A stretch of DNA of 64,000 nt from Eutypella sp. D-1 (GCA_023313575.1 JAJTTP010000005.1:2914001-2978000); one strand, 5' to 3'. Counted from the stretch's first letter, positions 1 through 11,717 are shown. Made by a program: numbers and translations. Notes: a model not told the origin generated them from the sequence alone.

Positions 1-818
1 ATCTGCTCAGCAAGCTTGATCTCCTGGAGTTGCTTCTGAGCTAGCTCGAGTTCAAAATCACGGCGAGCACTTTCTGCATTTTCCCTCATGTGTTTCTCAT
101 GCTCCTCACGCTGTCTTGCAGCGCGGATTTGGTCGAGTTCGCGCTTGGCCTCACGCAGTTCAAATTCCTCTCTAGCGGAGCGATCCCGGCGACTTTCCTC
201 ACGTTCAATCTGTTCGGCGAGCTTGATTTCATGGAGTTGCCTCTGAGCCATTTCGAGCTCATACTCGCGGAGACTACTCTCCACACTTCGCTCGCCTAGC
301 CTGCGTTCCTCGAGGCGGGCCTTCTCTATCTCGAGTTGCTGCTGCGCAAAATGTGATCGGGAACGAGAGGAGGAGCGACTCGACGATGAAGAACGTCGGT
401 GGCGGGAGGAGGAAGCCTTATGGCGATGACGCGAGGTCCTGGAGCGAGAATAGGAGTAGGCATCGGAGCCAGAGTCGGAATCCGGGTCAGAATGGTGGTG
501 GATGTTATTAGTAATGATGACAGGTGGCTGTGGCGAAACCGCTCTCGGTGGTTCGATTGCTGGAGGGACTCCTGGGGACCTCGGGCGACGGTCTTGGGAG
601 CGAGATCGAGAGTGAGACCTCCGTGTGGTGACGACAAGACGATCAGATTCAGTGTTAGGATTCAAGAAGCGAGGGTCATCAACCCAGGACTGAGGCCGAG
701 CTCGGTTACGAGGCGCATCAACATAGCTGACAGCCGGGCGACGAGGAGAGGGAGCCCGACGATGCGCATATCGGATCTCTGTATCCGAGTAATCGTCGGA
801 AGAGTATCTACTACTCAT
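1..818 (-). CDS. Arg/Ser-rich coiled-coil protein, partial (C terminus beyond window)
   Basis: The frame is open without a stop from an ATG at 818-816 to the window edge, giving at least 272 residues. The N terminus begins MSSRYSSDDYSDTEIRYAHR and is rich in Arg, Ser and Pro. Around residues 120-155 it becomes an SR-type low-complexity stretch with many Ser-Arg pairs. From about residue 155 it turns into charged alpha-helical coiled coil with three imperfect units of about 35 residues, for example ELEMAQRQLHEIKLAEQ and later ELELAQKQLQEIKLAEQ. The repeat is visible in the DNA at 8-67, 125-180 and 214-272. This architecture resembles uncharacterised fungal proteins that I recall carrying a C-terminal DUF8035-type domain, but that part lies outside the window, so the assignment is a guess. 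No intron is needed in the visible part. The upstream DNA (about 1020-1205) is pyrimidine-rich on the coding strand, as fungal promoters and leaders often are. Confidence 0.75.
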   Translation of the reverse strand, partial: MSSRYSSDDYSDTEIRYAHRRAPSPRRPAVSYVDAPRNRARPQSWVDDPRFLNPNTESDRLVVTTRRSHSRSRSQDRRPRSPGVPPAIEPPRAVSPQPPVIITNNIHHHSDPDSDSGSDAYSYSRSRTSRHRHKASSSRHRRSSSSSRSSSRSRSHFAQQQLEIEKARLEERRLGERSVESSLREYELEMAQRQLHEIKLAEQIEREESRRDRSAREEFELREAKRELDQIRAARQREEHEKHMRENAESARRDFELELAQKQLQEIKLAEQ

Positions 819-884
819 GATGACTACGAGGTACTACCTAAGTAGTCGGACAGATAGATGGATATACAGGTATAGATGTATAGG

Positions 885-905
885 TATATATATATATATA
901 TATAT
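885..905. repeat. (TA)n microsatellite
   Basis: About ten TA units lie upstream of the partial gene on the minus strand. Confidence 0.9.
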
Positions 906-1019
906 GTATCGAAAATATGGTAAGCGGGAAAGTATGCGATCCCAATACCGAGTTTATGCGACGTTGTCTTTGGGTAACTGAAGACACGAAGGCAACCTCG
1001 GAAACCAATTCAGCTGGTT

Positions 1020-1205
1020 AGTTCAGCTGGTGGTGAGATTTGGGAGGGAATGGGGAGGATTGGTTGGAGGGGAGGGGGTTTGAAAGGAAGTGGGGGGGAG
1101 GAAGGAAGAAAAATGAAAAGGGAGGAAAGGTAAGAAGCAGTGGAAGAGGAAGACGGAAAGAACTTTAGAAGAAGGGTTGGAAGGGGAAGGAAAGTGGAAG
1201 TCGAT
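1020..1205. other. polypurine/polypyrimidine tract
   Basis: The + strand is almost entirely A and G for roughly 185 bases, so the - strand is CT-rich. It sits 200-390 bases upstream of the minus-strand ATG at 818. It may be part of that gene's promoter or leader; this is inferred from position only. Confidence 0.5.
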
Positions 1206-3612
1206 ACCGGCTCAGTTTCCCCGTCATCAGTTACAGTCAATCAGTTAAGTCACTCTTGCCAGTCTTTGCTGCCAGTTTCACTAAGTGAAGAAGAGGGTGG
1301 GGGAGGGGAAAGAACAGCCAGCCATTCATCTTCTCGTAAGCAACATGCAAGCCAAACCATATGCAGCCAACCTGGGTATCCATACGCTACCATTCCATAT
1401 ACAGTTACCTTGCATGTAATATTTATTCTTAGGTATCTTAGGTATCGGATAGTATCCCTTAGGTATGCCTTCAATTTGTATGGGCATAATGAAATAGTAC
1501 AAAGTCAGCAAGTACTTACCTAAAGTACAGTCATATCTACCAGTTCTACCTACCTACCTGGTAGTATCTATACCTCTTCGAGATGTTTGGCTAAACTTTC
1601 CCATGCAAACCAGGCCGTGCTAACCGGGCTGTAGAACAGTATATGACACTTCAATCTGTAGTGGACAAGGTGGAAACTTGGGTCACTCACATCAAATCAA
1701 GTACGACGGAGTCCATACAGTAGTCCATGTACGCCAGCTGGTCCTGTCCACTCCTGTCCACAGGTGGATATGTGTCCCGTATGTGTCCCGTATATGTCCA
1801 TGTCATTAGAGAAAAAAGCCAACATGTCCTTTACTTACCTAAGTATGTACTTATAGAACCCTAAAAGGAGGCAGGCCTCTACGCGTCTGTTCCCCAAGGT
1901 TTGCCTGAGCAAGCGCTCTCTGCTTCTCGAGTCGCGGCCGCCGTGGCCTTATGCTTAGCATTTGTGGTTTCGACAAGAAACAATCAGTGCCAATGTCGGT
2001 GTCGAAGGGTTTGTGGGTATTGTACCCGGGCAAATAACCGTATACTTTCATAGGCGGTACATTCCTGAGATCTGACCGCCTGTCCTCGGGTACATCGCTA
2101 CATAGCTCGCATATATATAGAGCGCCACCCATGCGTCTACATGCGTATCCATGTATCCATGCGTATATGCACCAGTTACTTAGGTATGGAAGTTGGGGGC
2201 CAGAACCGATCAGGGCCTATGATGACGATGCCGACGGAAGTTAGGTGTGAGGGTATGTGTATTACTGTGAGATGCCATGCCAATATACCATGTAGGCCAG
2301 GTAGGCTTGCAGGTTGACGCTTGTTCCGTCTCCGTCGACGAAGGTTCTCGTTGTCGATTATCTACTTCACACTACTACCGACATACTAGTGCTTGATAGG
2401 CAAGGACTCCGTTCCAGGTTGGCTCTCTTGGGGCCGTTTAACTGATTGAGAGGGGTTAAGGGGTTATTTACAACCTCGAGAAGTATGTACCTACTCGTAG
2501 AAGTAGAGCGCGCAGCTGAAAAAAGGCTGAACTAGAAATCGCACCAAGCAGCCAGCTAGCAAGGGTGTAACATGTACCATATTGACCTTGTATATTCCCG
2601 CCCGCTGTGGTGATGGGGGACTCGGGGAGGACGTGGTCTGTCTCACATGTGACGGCAAAGAGGGCATAGAAAGAAGTACTACGTCTTACTCTTACTCATT
2701 AACTATTGTGATACAGCAGGAACATTAACAAGCTGATCCAGTCGATAAAACAGTCTGACAGTCGATACCGTTAATACAGTAAAAAAAGTCTTTTTATTTA
2801 TTTTAAATACCGAACCGGTGGTCTGGGACGGTGAAAGTATTCTGATTCTTTCCTAGTCAGGGATAGTTGCATACCAAATCTGTAATAGTAGTATGATTGG
2901 GGGACACCGGGCGGTTAATACAAACGTTCGGACAGTCCCCACAGTAAAGTCATCATCGCTTTATGTCGAATCAATATGTTATCGATGATCCTATATAGCG
3001 GGGTAATGAAGAATCGCTCTTACACCATTCACCTACTTTGCTTATCCTCACCTGCCCCCGTTAATCATCACGTGTACAATCACGTAACAGACAGCCAGAG
3101 ACTACCTAGGTACCTACGTAGATAGTCCCGTGACGGGCCCTCTACTTAGTGACAGCATGATCTTCAACGGACGGTGTTATACATAGGCAATGATGGCCGA
3201 AGTCACCGGTACGACCAAGTATTCAGTTTGGGTTATGTAGTTGGTTACATGATGAAACACAATTTCCTTCCATACGTCCGGGCTCGGCCACCCAATATTT
3301 GTCTGTTTTTGAGCTGTTTCAAGAGGAGTTTCCAACATCCAAACCGAATGGGAATCTGATCCCCTACTCTACTCTCTTACTACGCAAATAACCAGCGGAC
3401 CCAACCAGATGAAACTCCATGTCTCTTCTTCTCCAGCTAATTACCTATCCGCGGGCAAGCGCCTGGGTGGAGTGCCGGGCTTCTGTAGGGTGGAGTACTG
3501 GTATGAATTCGAGTAAGGAGGAAAGGGATGAGAAGGTGCTGGAGACCCAACACCGAATAACATACTCCCCCGAGCCGGTGATTCCTCGTAATTTGCTCTA
3601 TTTTTCAGCGTT

Positions 3613-4243
3613 TCAAGAAGCGCTAGCAGCCCCGCCCCTAAACATGCGGTCGATTTGATCTTTGCTGTTCTTCTGGGAAACCTCCAGGTAGTGCAGCCTC
3701 TTGCCCAGCTTTTCCACTTCGCCCTCTGACTCCTTGATCTGGGTGTCCAGCTTGCCCCTCATCTCAGTCAGGGGAAGCGATACAAACCTGTCGATAAACG
3801 CGCACCAGTTAGTTCACTTGACCAGGAGGATAGCGTAGTCAGTGAGTTGGGCTGACCAACCAAATGTGTCTCAATTAATCGGCTTTGTGAAGGAAGAGGG
3901 GAAAAAAGGGAGGCATCAAAGCAAGAAAAAGGGGTTAGGCGCGGGGTTCGCACATTTTACCAACACCTTCAAAAACATTGGTGTCGGTGGGGAGAGTAGA
4001 TAACTCGGTGCGAGTCAATTGAGCCATTCGCATCTCGCGCTGCTTCGAAGCCTGTTGCGTTCTCACGATCGAGATCTGTTGCTGTGCCGCAATGGCCTGC
4101 GTTTCGACCTCACGCAGCAGCTATTGATTCCAAGTCATCGTCAGCATCTTTTTACTAGCTCTATGACTTGCTTTTTAACAGAATGGGTTCTCGGGTCTCG
4201 TAGATTTGCGCACCTTTTGCAATGCCTCGTTTGAGATAGACAT
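3613..4243 (-). CDS. PFD1: prefoldin subunit 1
   Basis: Beta-type subunit of the hexameric prefoldin (GimC) co-chaperone, which passes unfolded actin and tubulin to the CCT chaperonin in the cytosol. Three exons on the minus strand: 4243-4214, 4120-3954 and 3787-3613. They join in frame to 123 aa, close to the family size (109-122 aa in yeast and human). The protein starts MSISNEALQK. The N-terminal helix carries AAQQQISIVRTQQASKQREM, the hairpin core reads ELSTLPTDTNVFEGVGKMFV, and the C-terminal helix contains TEMRGKLDTQIKESEGEVEK. This is the helix, beta-hairpin, helix layout of a beta-class prefoldin. Introns begin GTGCG and end TAG or CAG. The first exon codes only 10 residues. A second prefoldin gene (subunit 5) lies 17 kb downstream in this window. 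Confidence 0.93.
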
Positions 4244-4961
4244 ATTTACGATGCAGTTTTATCCTTATCTCTAGTATGTTTCCCTGGTATGTGTACGAAA
4301 AGCCGGGATGTTCCCGTACTTAAGCGCGTCGTCACAAGTTGATACAAGTAGGTAGTTGTATTCCAGGTTGTTAGTTGACAGCATTAATAGAGGGGCCCTA
4401 TGAGCTGGTTGTCAGTTTATCCGTTAGGAGGTGTAGGGCTATACCTAAGTACTTATCTACCTAGGTAGCTACTACCTGCTTAGGTAATGTAATGAAATGA
4501 TTTGACCAACCAGCTACCTAGAAACTTACAAATAGTGGGGTCATGTACCTACTACAGTAGATGCCTAGGTACCTACTTAGGTATTGTAGGTACCTCGGAA
4601 CGTGAGCTGCTATCAGCCAGGGCTGCCAAAAAGATAATGACTTCACGGGAGTATCGCTCGATTTCATTGTTCTAGGGATATGTATCATGTATCCTAATTG
4701 TTCATTGACGTACTGAACCAATCCGCCCTCAGAATTGCAATTGCATGAGTAAGGGTTCCAGGACGTGTTATGCCGAGATGTCTAGTGCTGTATGCTTATT
4801 TCCGTGCAATGAATAATGGTATATGCTTGCTGCTTTCAGAGGCGCGATATAAACATCTAACGCGAACTCCTTATAGCACAGAAGCCAGGTATCTTCTACC
4901 CCCCCTAGCTTCCGTCTTCACCCCCTTTTAAGCTATTCAGTGCGGCTTCTACCTCATCCAT
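4244..4961. other. intergenic region with CCTAGGTA motifs
   Basis: No gene seen. It contains dense short repeats built on CCTAGG/TAGGTA around 4440-4600, between the prefoldin 1 start and the ceramidase stop. Confidence 0.6.
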
Positions 4962-6252
4962 CTACTCATTCTTCTTCTCTAAGTCTTGAACGCTTACGAC
5001 ATCTGGGAATATGAACACCGACGGCCAATAGAGCCGGTAGGCTTCTTCATCGCCGTTCAGGCAACGGTATATCCAAATCCTCCAGACTATGTAGTAGTAT
5101 GCTGTGACCAAGCGTTAGCACGGATTCTGTAGATGAAGCATAGTCGATGTATCTCTATACAGGAAGAAGGCTGGTTGCACTCACCTCCAAAACCGGTCAT
5201 CAAGTGCCACCACTGCAAGTCGTCAGCCACAGGGCCACAAGTTTTGGAAGGGGAGTTACGTACTGCATGGCCTTCTAGCACAACAGCCCACGGGAGCTGG
5301 AGTTGATGTCTCCATCGGCGGATCTGTTCACAGTATATAGTATCGAGGTTCCAAATCAGGTACCCTCCCACGAAGATCGATAGTCCTACATCGATCAGCG
5401 GCGAGCCAGGCGCTATAAGGCATTATGAACTTGGTTCGCTTACCGATTGCAACCATAAGCCACATCTCCTTCAGTATGACATGACTGGGCGGGACAGACG
5501 AGCCTGGCGCTCTCTTTCGATCTCTCAGTCGTAGCGAGGGCCTGACAGTACGCTCCATTATCCACATGTTGGAGAAAAGCACGATCATTGTCAACACCGC
5601 ATACGCATCTTGGTGGAATTGCGGGTCTTTGGTATCGTAGTATCGTGCCTGGCATAGTATTAGTGAGAGTGAAAGGGGCTCACACGGGGGATGAAACGCA
5701 CCGTGATAAACCATGCGAGGCCGGTGAGGCCGGTCCCCAACAGATAAACAAATAGAGTAGATCTGCCATAAGAAAAGGTGGCGAAGCACACCAAGCATGT
5801 GGCGTAGATCATGGCCAGCTCGTCGACGAGTTGCATTGGATCTGAACATAGGTGTCAGCATGACATCGTCAAACTTCAACGTCCGGCCACTCAATCTTAC
5901 ACTTGAGAGTGGCATGAAATAACGTAGATCCCACGCCGACAACCGCGTAGCTTATGAAAGCAACGATGTAGATGGGCGGATGGGAATTCCGGTAGGCTGA
6001 CCTGACACCCCTAAGACCAAGCCATATGAATATGATATTGGTGATGGTGTTGCAAAGCTCGGCGCACCAATAACTCATGGCATAGTCCTGGTGTTTGGTC
6101 AGGCTCTCGGGGCTTCAAGGGCTAGCGTTCGGGGGACTCGGCAACCATACCTCCTCGCAAAAATTCAGCGTCGACGTCTTCGTGCCGAAGAAGCCCTCGC
6201 GACTTTCACGATAGGGGAAGCTAAGTGCCCCCAAGGGGTTGTGTATGGCCAT
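4962..6252 (-). CDS. alkaline ceramidase (ACER/YPC1 family)
   Basis: An integral ER/Golgi membrane hydrolase that cleaves (phyto)ceramide to a long-chain base and a fatty acid. Seven exons: 6252-6151, 6087-5901, 5841-5702, 5648-5444, 5385-5264, 5212-5185 and 5101-4962. All phases close, giving 307 aa, the usual family length. The N terminus has the family signature GFFGTKTSTLNFCEEDY. The metal and catalytic residues of the CREST superfamily are all present: Ser88 and His92 in GSTLFHATLKYP, Asp103 in MQLVDELAMIY, and His251 and His255 in EGHAWWHLMTG. Several hydrophobic segments fit seven membrane helices. I chose the Met at 6252 because it lies just before the conserved block. An in-frame Met at 6342 would add 30 residues and cannot be excluded. 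The sixth exon is only 28 nt. Confidence 0.95.
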
Positions 6253-7106
6253 ATCTCCTCCCTTGCTAGTGATATGTTGCCAGGCAAAAAAGCGGCTCGT
6301 CGATATCCTTTGTCTAGGTACGGCCAATAGGGAGTCAAGCACCGGTGATGAGATGGTGGGAATCTTTATGTATGGCTGTGTTGGCTGGTCCAGTCTGGGT
6401 TCACCTAGGGAGCGTCACCACAATAGGAGAAAAAAAAAACCTTACCTTATCTCTGAGTGGGTGGGAAAAGAGACTGACAAGACTGACTGGGTGTCGGAGC
6501 CGAACATCCGGAGTTAGGAATGTGCCACAAGCGTTGGATATTAGTGGTGCCTGCTTACCTTACCTACTTCAATTCATACATTAGAACCCGGTGTTAGTCG
6601 GGAACGTTTCATCTACATCTTACAAATCTACTTTATAAATACCATAGTGAAAAGTTATGACGTAGGGACTTACTTACATTTGATATGTTAAGAGAGCCTA
6701 CCTACAGTGTCTACCCAGATACCTAGGTACATAGCCAATAGCTTACATAAAGATGAACCTATAATTCGATTCGGTATCCGAAGTTCTCAAATACCTACCT
6801 AGGTACCTAACTTAGAGGAATATAGGTGCATTATAGAGCAGCTTTAAACAACTACAAGATATTGTAAGTGAAGATAACCTTGGAAGGTATGGAGTAGTAG
6901 AGTAGATCTTTAACCATCCCGTATGTGTGATGCGTATGTACCTAGGTATATATACCCCCAGGTTCTATTACGTACATACCTATATGTACCTATGTAGGTA
7001 GGTACTTACCTGGGCACCTTGTAAGTATACTTATACTTATATCTGCTTAGGTGGCTTACTTTTTTGCGTTCTTGCCCGCGTAAAGACACGGTTACTTACA
7101 TATATG

Positions 7107-7150
7107 TGTGTATGTATGTACGTATGTATGTACGTATGTATGTACATATG
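7107..7150. repeat. (GTAT)n/(GTAC)n microsatellite
   Basis: Tetranucleotide units GTAT with interspersed GTAC variants run for about 44 bases. Confidence 0.85.
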
Positions 7151-7516
7151 GGGGGTGTTCGTTCATATACACGACAACCTCAGCCAACTTTCAATCCTAA
7201 TAAGGTTCCCGGTCACTACCTATACCTTCTCTATACACTGCCACCATTACTTCTAATCCTTCCACTCCTTTTCCAACACTGCCTTCGTGTGATTTACCTG
7301 TAATCGTGGCACATGCCAAAGTCTCTTAACCGAGTGATTGGTCTCGCCATGCGCCAAATTGTTAATCCGGATTTTCTGTACGGGATTCAGCCTCATTAAA
7401 CCTTTATATACCTAGGTATTTATATGTTAGATTAGGTACCTAAGTCAGCCCGGTAGACAACAGCCCTGTAGACAGCCCTTCGTTCATCACCAAATAATCA
7501 CGATTATTATTATTGT

Positions 7517-7532
7517 CCCCCCCCCCCCCCCC
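7517..7532. repeat. homopolymer run of 16 C
   Basis: A poly-C run ends 16 bases before the TMF start codon, in its probable 5' leader. The exact length may vary with sequencing. Confidence 0.85.
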
Positions 7533-7548
7533 TCTTCTTCGTTGGAGA

Positions 7549-10255
7549 ATGTCCGCTCCTCAGAAATCGAGATGGGGTTCTCTACTTTCGCAGGCTGTGG
7601 CTGGTGTCGAGGCTCGTCTTGATAACATCCTAGCAGAGGAGGAATCTGCCGGTCGTCATCCATCAGCGACGTCAGCGACGTCAGCGACGGCAGCGACGTC
7701 GGCGACATCAACGACGCGCCCTTCTCCTGTCGCTTCTGCTACTGCCCCTTCGTCCACTGTCGCCTCTTCTACGCCCATATCATCAACACCTCCTCCCCGT
7801 TCGACCACCCCTTCCAAATCCGCCAATGATAGATTACAAGAAAGACTAGCGAGAGCTGTTGCTGCTAAGCATGCTTCCCAACGATCTAATTCCTCCGCTG
7901 CCGAACCAAGAGCTAGTTCCGATCTCGCTTCCACTTCACCAGGCCATAGCTCCCGCCCAAGCCTCGATGCGCCCAGTCCCGATTATACAACTCACCCAAG
8001 AATCAGCGTCTCCGCTGACGAAAACCCCGACAAGAACGAAAGGAACGAGAGGAACGAGAGGAACTCGAGATCAGCCGCGAACACACCTCGCTCCTCCTTA
8101 CAGAGCGAGCGACCACCACCACCACAGAATGATGTATCTCCGTCGACCCCTGCCACCACTACCGCCAACACTGCCGCCACCACTGCCGAAGCCCTCGCAA
8201 CGGACTCGGTACCCGGTGCGGAAGGCCTATTATTAGCCCTAGAGCTCTACGAAAAGCGCGTAGCAGCTCTAGAGAAGACTTTACAAGAAACTCAGACGCA
8301 GCATCAGGAAGAGCTGCATAGCCACGTTGAACGTGTTGATGCCCTCCAGGCAAAACTACAATACTTAGCCCGTGAGGCATCAGAAACTGCTCGGTCAGCT
8401 GCCTCGTCTGCGCCCACAGGGAGTTTGGAGAAGAAGGTAGCCGAGAGGGACCAACAGGTCGCTCAATTAATGGAGGAGGGCCAGAAGCTAGCAGGCAATG
8501 AACAGAAACACAGAAGCCTCATCAAGAAGCTAAGGGCGCAGCTTGCTACTAATGAGAAGGAGCTCAATGAACAGAAAATATGGCGCCAAAAGGCCGAGAC
8601 CGAGCTGAACTATCTGCGAGCACGGTCACGAGAAGCAGATGAGCTTGAGAAAGCCAATCGCGAATCCCGTAGACTCACAGATCAATTGCAAAGGGACTTA
8701 GAGAGGCTACGAACGGACCTATCCTCCAAAGACACCACTATTGCTAACCTTAAGCGCCAGCTACAAGAGGAGTCTGACCGGTCTAAGACGATGGCTGCTA
8801 AAGCTAACGATCAGCAATTGGAGACCGCCCAGAAACGCATTAATGAACTAGAAGAAACTGTCGCAACATTGAAGGTTGAAAAGAACTTGGTGGCCGATCG
8901 AGCCAAGGGACAGGCCGCCGAACTCCAAGAGAAAGCAGATCGTGCCTCAGAACGTACCCGTGCCGTCGAGTTAGATCTGAAGGGCGAGATCCAGGCATTG
9001 GAAAGCAAACTAGAAGTTTTCCGGGTAAGAGCCGAGGAAACATCCTCTGGCGCCCTTGGAGATGCACAAGCCAAATTGTTGCGCCAGATTGAAACCCTCC
9101 AGACCCAATATGCCGTCGCAAGCGAGAACTGGCAAGGGATAGAAGCATCCCTGGTTGCTAGGGCGGCTGCTTTAGAACGGGAAAGAGATGAAGCCTTGCG
9201 ACGGGAGTCCGAAATGAGGAAGAAAGCTCGGGAGGCAGTAAGAACCCCTTTCCCCAAAAAGGACTAGTAGTATCGGAATGCTAACGTTTGTCTATCAGGC
9301 AACTAGGGCTAAACGACAAGAAGAAGAGCTAGAATCGACTCGAAACCAGCTGCCGACCGTTCAAAAGGACCTCTCATCTTACCAGAGCCAACTTGAGTCT
9401 TACCGCAAACGGGCCCAAGAAGCGGAAACGGCGTTAGCTGAGGCGAAGGCTGAGGTAGAGAAACAGCGCCTCGCATTGAAGGAAAAGGCCGAGAAAGCGG
9501 ACACAGAGCGACGCCCGTGGCTAGAAGACCTCCCGAACTCGTCGCTCCGGACCAACAGTAGGCCAGAGTCGCCCTTATTATCGCCACCCCAAAGGACATT
9601 CAGTAGTGAATTCCTCGGACTACAAGGCTTCCCTGCAAAATTCCGCAAACCTTCCGCGCCCTCTAGTAACGGCGATCTAGGTCCCGGTGAACGTCCGTCA
9701 TCGCTCCGCCGGCCCTCGGCCCAGCCACCGACCCGGCCGTCGACGATCCCCACTTCGTCAGGACAGTCTGGTAATTCACAACAACATCTAAGTGGATTGG
9801 AAGCACTCGCTTCCCCCTCGACATACCCGCTGGATAGAGATGACATCACTGACAATGGAGAGACACCCGCTTCGCCGCAAAATGTTCTACAAGACATGGT
9901 GTCTGTGTCCACAGTAGGCGCAGGGCCGTCTGTACAGCTAGTGGAGAGAATGAGTGCTGCGATTCGCCGACTGGAGAGCGAAAAGGTCGCAGCCAAAGAG
10001 GAGCTCGCCAGGATATCCAGCCAGCGTGACGAAGCCCGTGCAGAGATCGTCACGCTGATGAAGGACACTGAAGCGGGTAAGGCGGCGGCGAGTAGGGTCG
10101 AGTCCCTGGAGAAGGAAGTGGCGGAGATCAACGAGAGATACCAGACTACGCTGGAGATGCTCGGCGAGAAGAGCGAACTCGTGGAGGAACTGCGAGCTGA
10201 CGTCGAAGATGTCAAGGCCATGTACAGGGACCTGGTGGAGCGGACGATAAAGTGA
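7549..10255 (+). CDS. TMF1: TMF-family golgin (Sgm1-like coiled-coil protein)
   Basis: A Golgi tethering coiled-coil protein of the TMF1/Sgm1 family, which captures vesicles at the Golgi and binds Rab6/Ypt6. Two exons, 7549-9237 and 9299-10255, join in phase 0 to 881 aa. The conserved N terminus is MSAPQKSRWGSLLSQAVAGV. Then come a low-complexity Ala/Thr/Ser region (about residues 35-200), a first coiled coil with LLALELYEKRVAALEKTL (about 225-300, matching TMF_DNA_bd), and long coiled coil to about 640. A Ser/Pro-rich linker precedes the C-terminal TMF_TATA_bd domain (about 775-881), with SVQLVERMSAAIRRLESEK and ending MYRDLVERTIK. The intron starts GTAAGA and ends TATCAG. The DNA-binding names of these domains are historical; current evidence for the family is Golgi function. 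It is convergent with NAS6, with 158 bases between the stops. Confidence 0.92.
7665..7718 (+). repeat. 9-bp tandem repeat coding (Ala-Thr-Ser)n
   Basis: Six units of AGCGACGTC, with growing divergence toward the 3' end, lie inside the first TMF exon and encode an Ala-Thr-Ser tripeptide array. The period is a multiple of three, so gain or loss of units keeps the frame. Confidence 0.85.
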
Positions 10256-10413
10256 AAGCAACAGGCTCGAACCGTTTCGGTCCAGACCGTACGATGATGC
10301 TCAAGTAGTCATTTTTGGGTATAATTAACTCTGTCGTGATGTTCACAATGCCAATCTAGTTCCCCAAAGGGCGAGAATACCCCGTGATGGGTCTGATCGG
10401 TTACCCCATGTCT

Positions 10414-11717
10414 CTATTCGATGTCAATACCCTCCTTCTCAGCCTCGCGCGCGATATACTTGCGGACCTATATGATCGACGACAGTCAGCTCCGACGTCC
10501 AGCTAGACGCATAGCAAGAAAAGAATGGGAGGCGTACCTCCTTGTCTGGCGCCAGGTCCAATGCAAGCTGCCCATCGGCATCTCGCTTATCCGCCTCAGC
10601 GCCGGCCTTGAGCAGAGCCACGGCGGCATCCCCTGGCATCTCGAGTTAGTTGTATTGCTACTCGGTAGTATATGGCACGCGAAGTGTTAGACGAGGCTTA
10701 CCGTGTCCTTCAGCAACGGCATGGTGCAGCGCCGTGTACCCGGCGATGTCGGTCGCGTTCAGCGGGCTGTTGTTCTCGAGGAGCAGGTTCACCATGGGGA
10801 CGGAGCCCACGGCAGCGGCCCGGTGCAGCGGGTACTGCCCGCGCATGTCCCGGACCCTCGTGGACGCCGCCGGCTTGCTCTCCAGCAGCTGCCGCGCCAC
10901 CTCGATGTTGTTCTTGGACGCCACGAAATGCATGACCGTCTACATCAGGAGTGTCAACTACGACGCATTCAATTGAGCCCACTCACTACCCACTGCAGAA
11001 AAGGGGGTGGGGCAAGCTATGCGGCCGGTGGATGTCATGAACCCGTTACGGAACGTACCTGTCCATTGTTATCTGTGAGGCAGTAGTGGTCAGTATCGTG
11101 ACGAACGAAGCTGTCTATTCTGAATCAAGGTCCTCACTTTTCTGGTTAACATCGGCACCCTTCTGCAGCAGCAAGTCCACGATGGCGTCGCCATCTTTCA
11201 CGCTAGCAGCGATCATCAAGGGGGTCCAGCCGCTATCGTCCTTTAGTTCATCTCAACAACCGTTAGTAATGGGAAATTCACCAGCAGCATAGAGAGCTAG
11301 ATGAGGTTTTCGAGCTGGGGCAGATGTTGTTGACGTACCTCGACGTCGGGGTCGAAATCCTTCTGCTGCACGAGTAGTAGAGCTATGGCATGTTGATTTG
11401 AAGAGGCGGCCCAGTGGATGGGGAGGCGCCCATCATCATCCTTGAGACGGGCCAACTTAGCATCGGCCTGGCTATAATTTCAGCATTCGGAAATAGAAAG
11501 GTCAGAGTACCCAGATGGAGAGGGGAAAAAAAGGGGGTGCCTTACGTTCAGGAGCGACTCTACAACGGTAACTGCATGTGACCACGAAGAAGTGAGTGAC
11601 AATGTTCATGTATACCCCGAACTAGGTACTTGGGAGACAACAGCTGTTAGGCCAAAGCTTACCCTTCCCTTCCCTGGTAGCCGCATGTATTGCGAACTTG
11701 GACTGGTCCGTCTCCAT
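10414..11717 (-). CDS. NAS6: 26S proteasome assembly chaperone Nas6 (gankyrin, ankyrin repeats)
   Basis: An ankyrin-repeat chaperone that binds the C-terminal domain of the base ATPase Rpt3 during 26S proteasome assembly. Eight exons: 11717-11663, 11571-11546, 11467-11339, 11240-11138, 11072-11059, 10939-10702, 10632-10538 and 10467-10414. All phases close to 237 aa (yeast 228, human 226). It starts METDQSKFAIHAATREGK, followed by VTVVESLLNADAKLARL. About six ankyrin repeats follow, for example DDDGRLPIHWAASSNQHAIA, DSGWTPLMIAASV, GQTVMHFVASKNNIEVARQL, GQYPLHRAAAVGSVPMV and GYTALHHAVAEGH. The C terminus VRKYIAREAEKEGIDIE is typical of the family. Exon 5 is a 14-nt micro-exon and exon 2 is only 26 nt, so automatic gene finders may miscall this locus. 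It converges on the TMF gene. Confidence 0.94.

Larger units (their letters stand above)
819..3612. other. intergenic region, no supported gene
   Basis: About 2.8 kb without a convincing gene. It holds a (TA)n microsatellite near 885-905, a long purine-rich tract on the + strand (about 1020-1205), and scattered copies of the CCTAGGTA motif (for example near 3105). Short ORFs here have no protein-like composition that I could trust. Confidence 0.6.
6253..7548. other. intergenic region between ceramidase and TMF genes (divergent)
   Basis: A shared upstream region for two divergently transcribed genes, with no gene inside it. It contains many CCTAGGTA-type motifs (6722, 6798, 6941, 7411), a GTAT/GTAC microsatellite at 7107-7150 and a run of 16 C at 7517-7532 just before the TMF start codon. 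Confidence 0.6.

Noticed and set aside
1140..1523. 127-aa ORF on + strand and overlapping ORFs on - strand
   Set aside because: Composed of the purine tract and low-complexity DNA, with mutually overlapping frames and no protein-like pattern.
1851..2132. 93-aa minus-strand ORF
   Set aside because: No recognisable motif, no splice support, and it lies within motif-rich intergenic DNA.
3419..3658. 79-aa + strand ORF
   Set aside because: Overlaps the last exon of PFD1 on the other strand; a shadow frame.
9400..10221. 273-aa minus-strand ORF opposite the TMF gene
   Set aside because: Antisense shadow of a coiled-coil gene. Ser/Ala-rich composition is what reversed Glu/Lys/Arg codons give.
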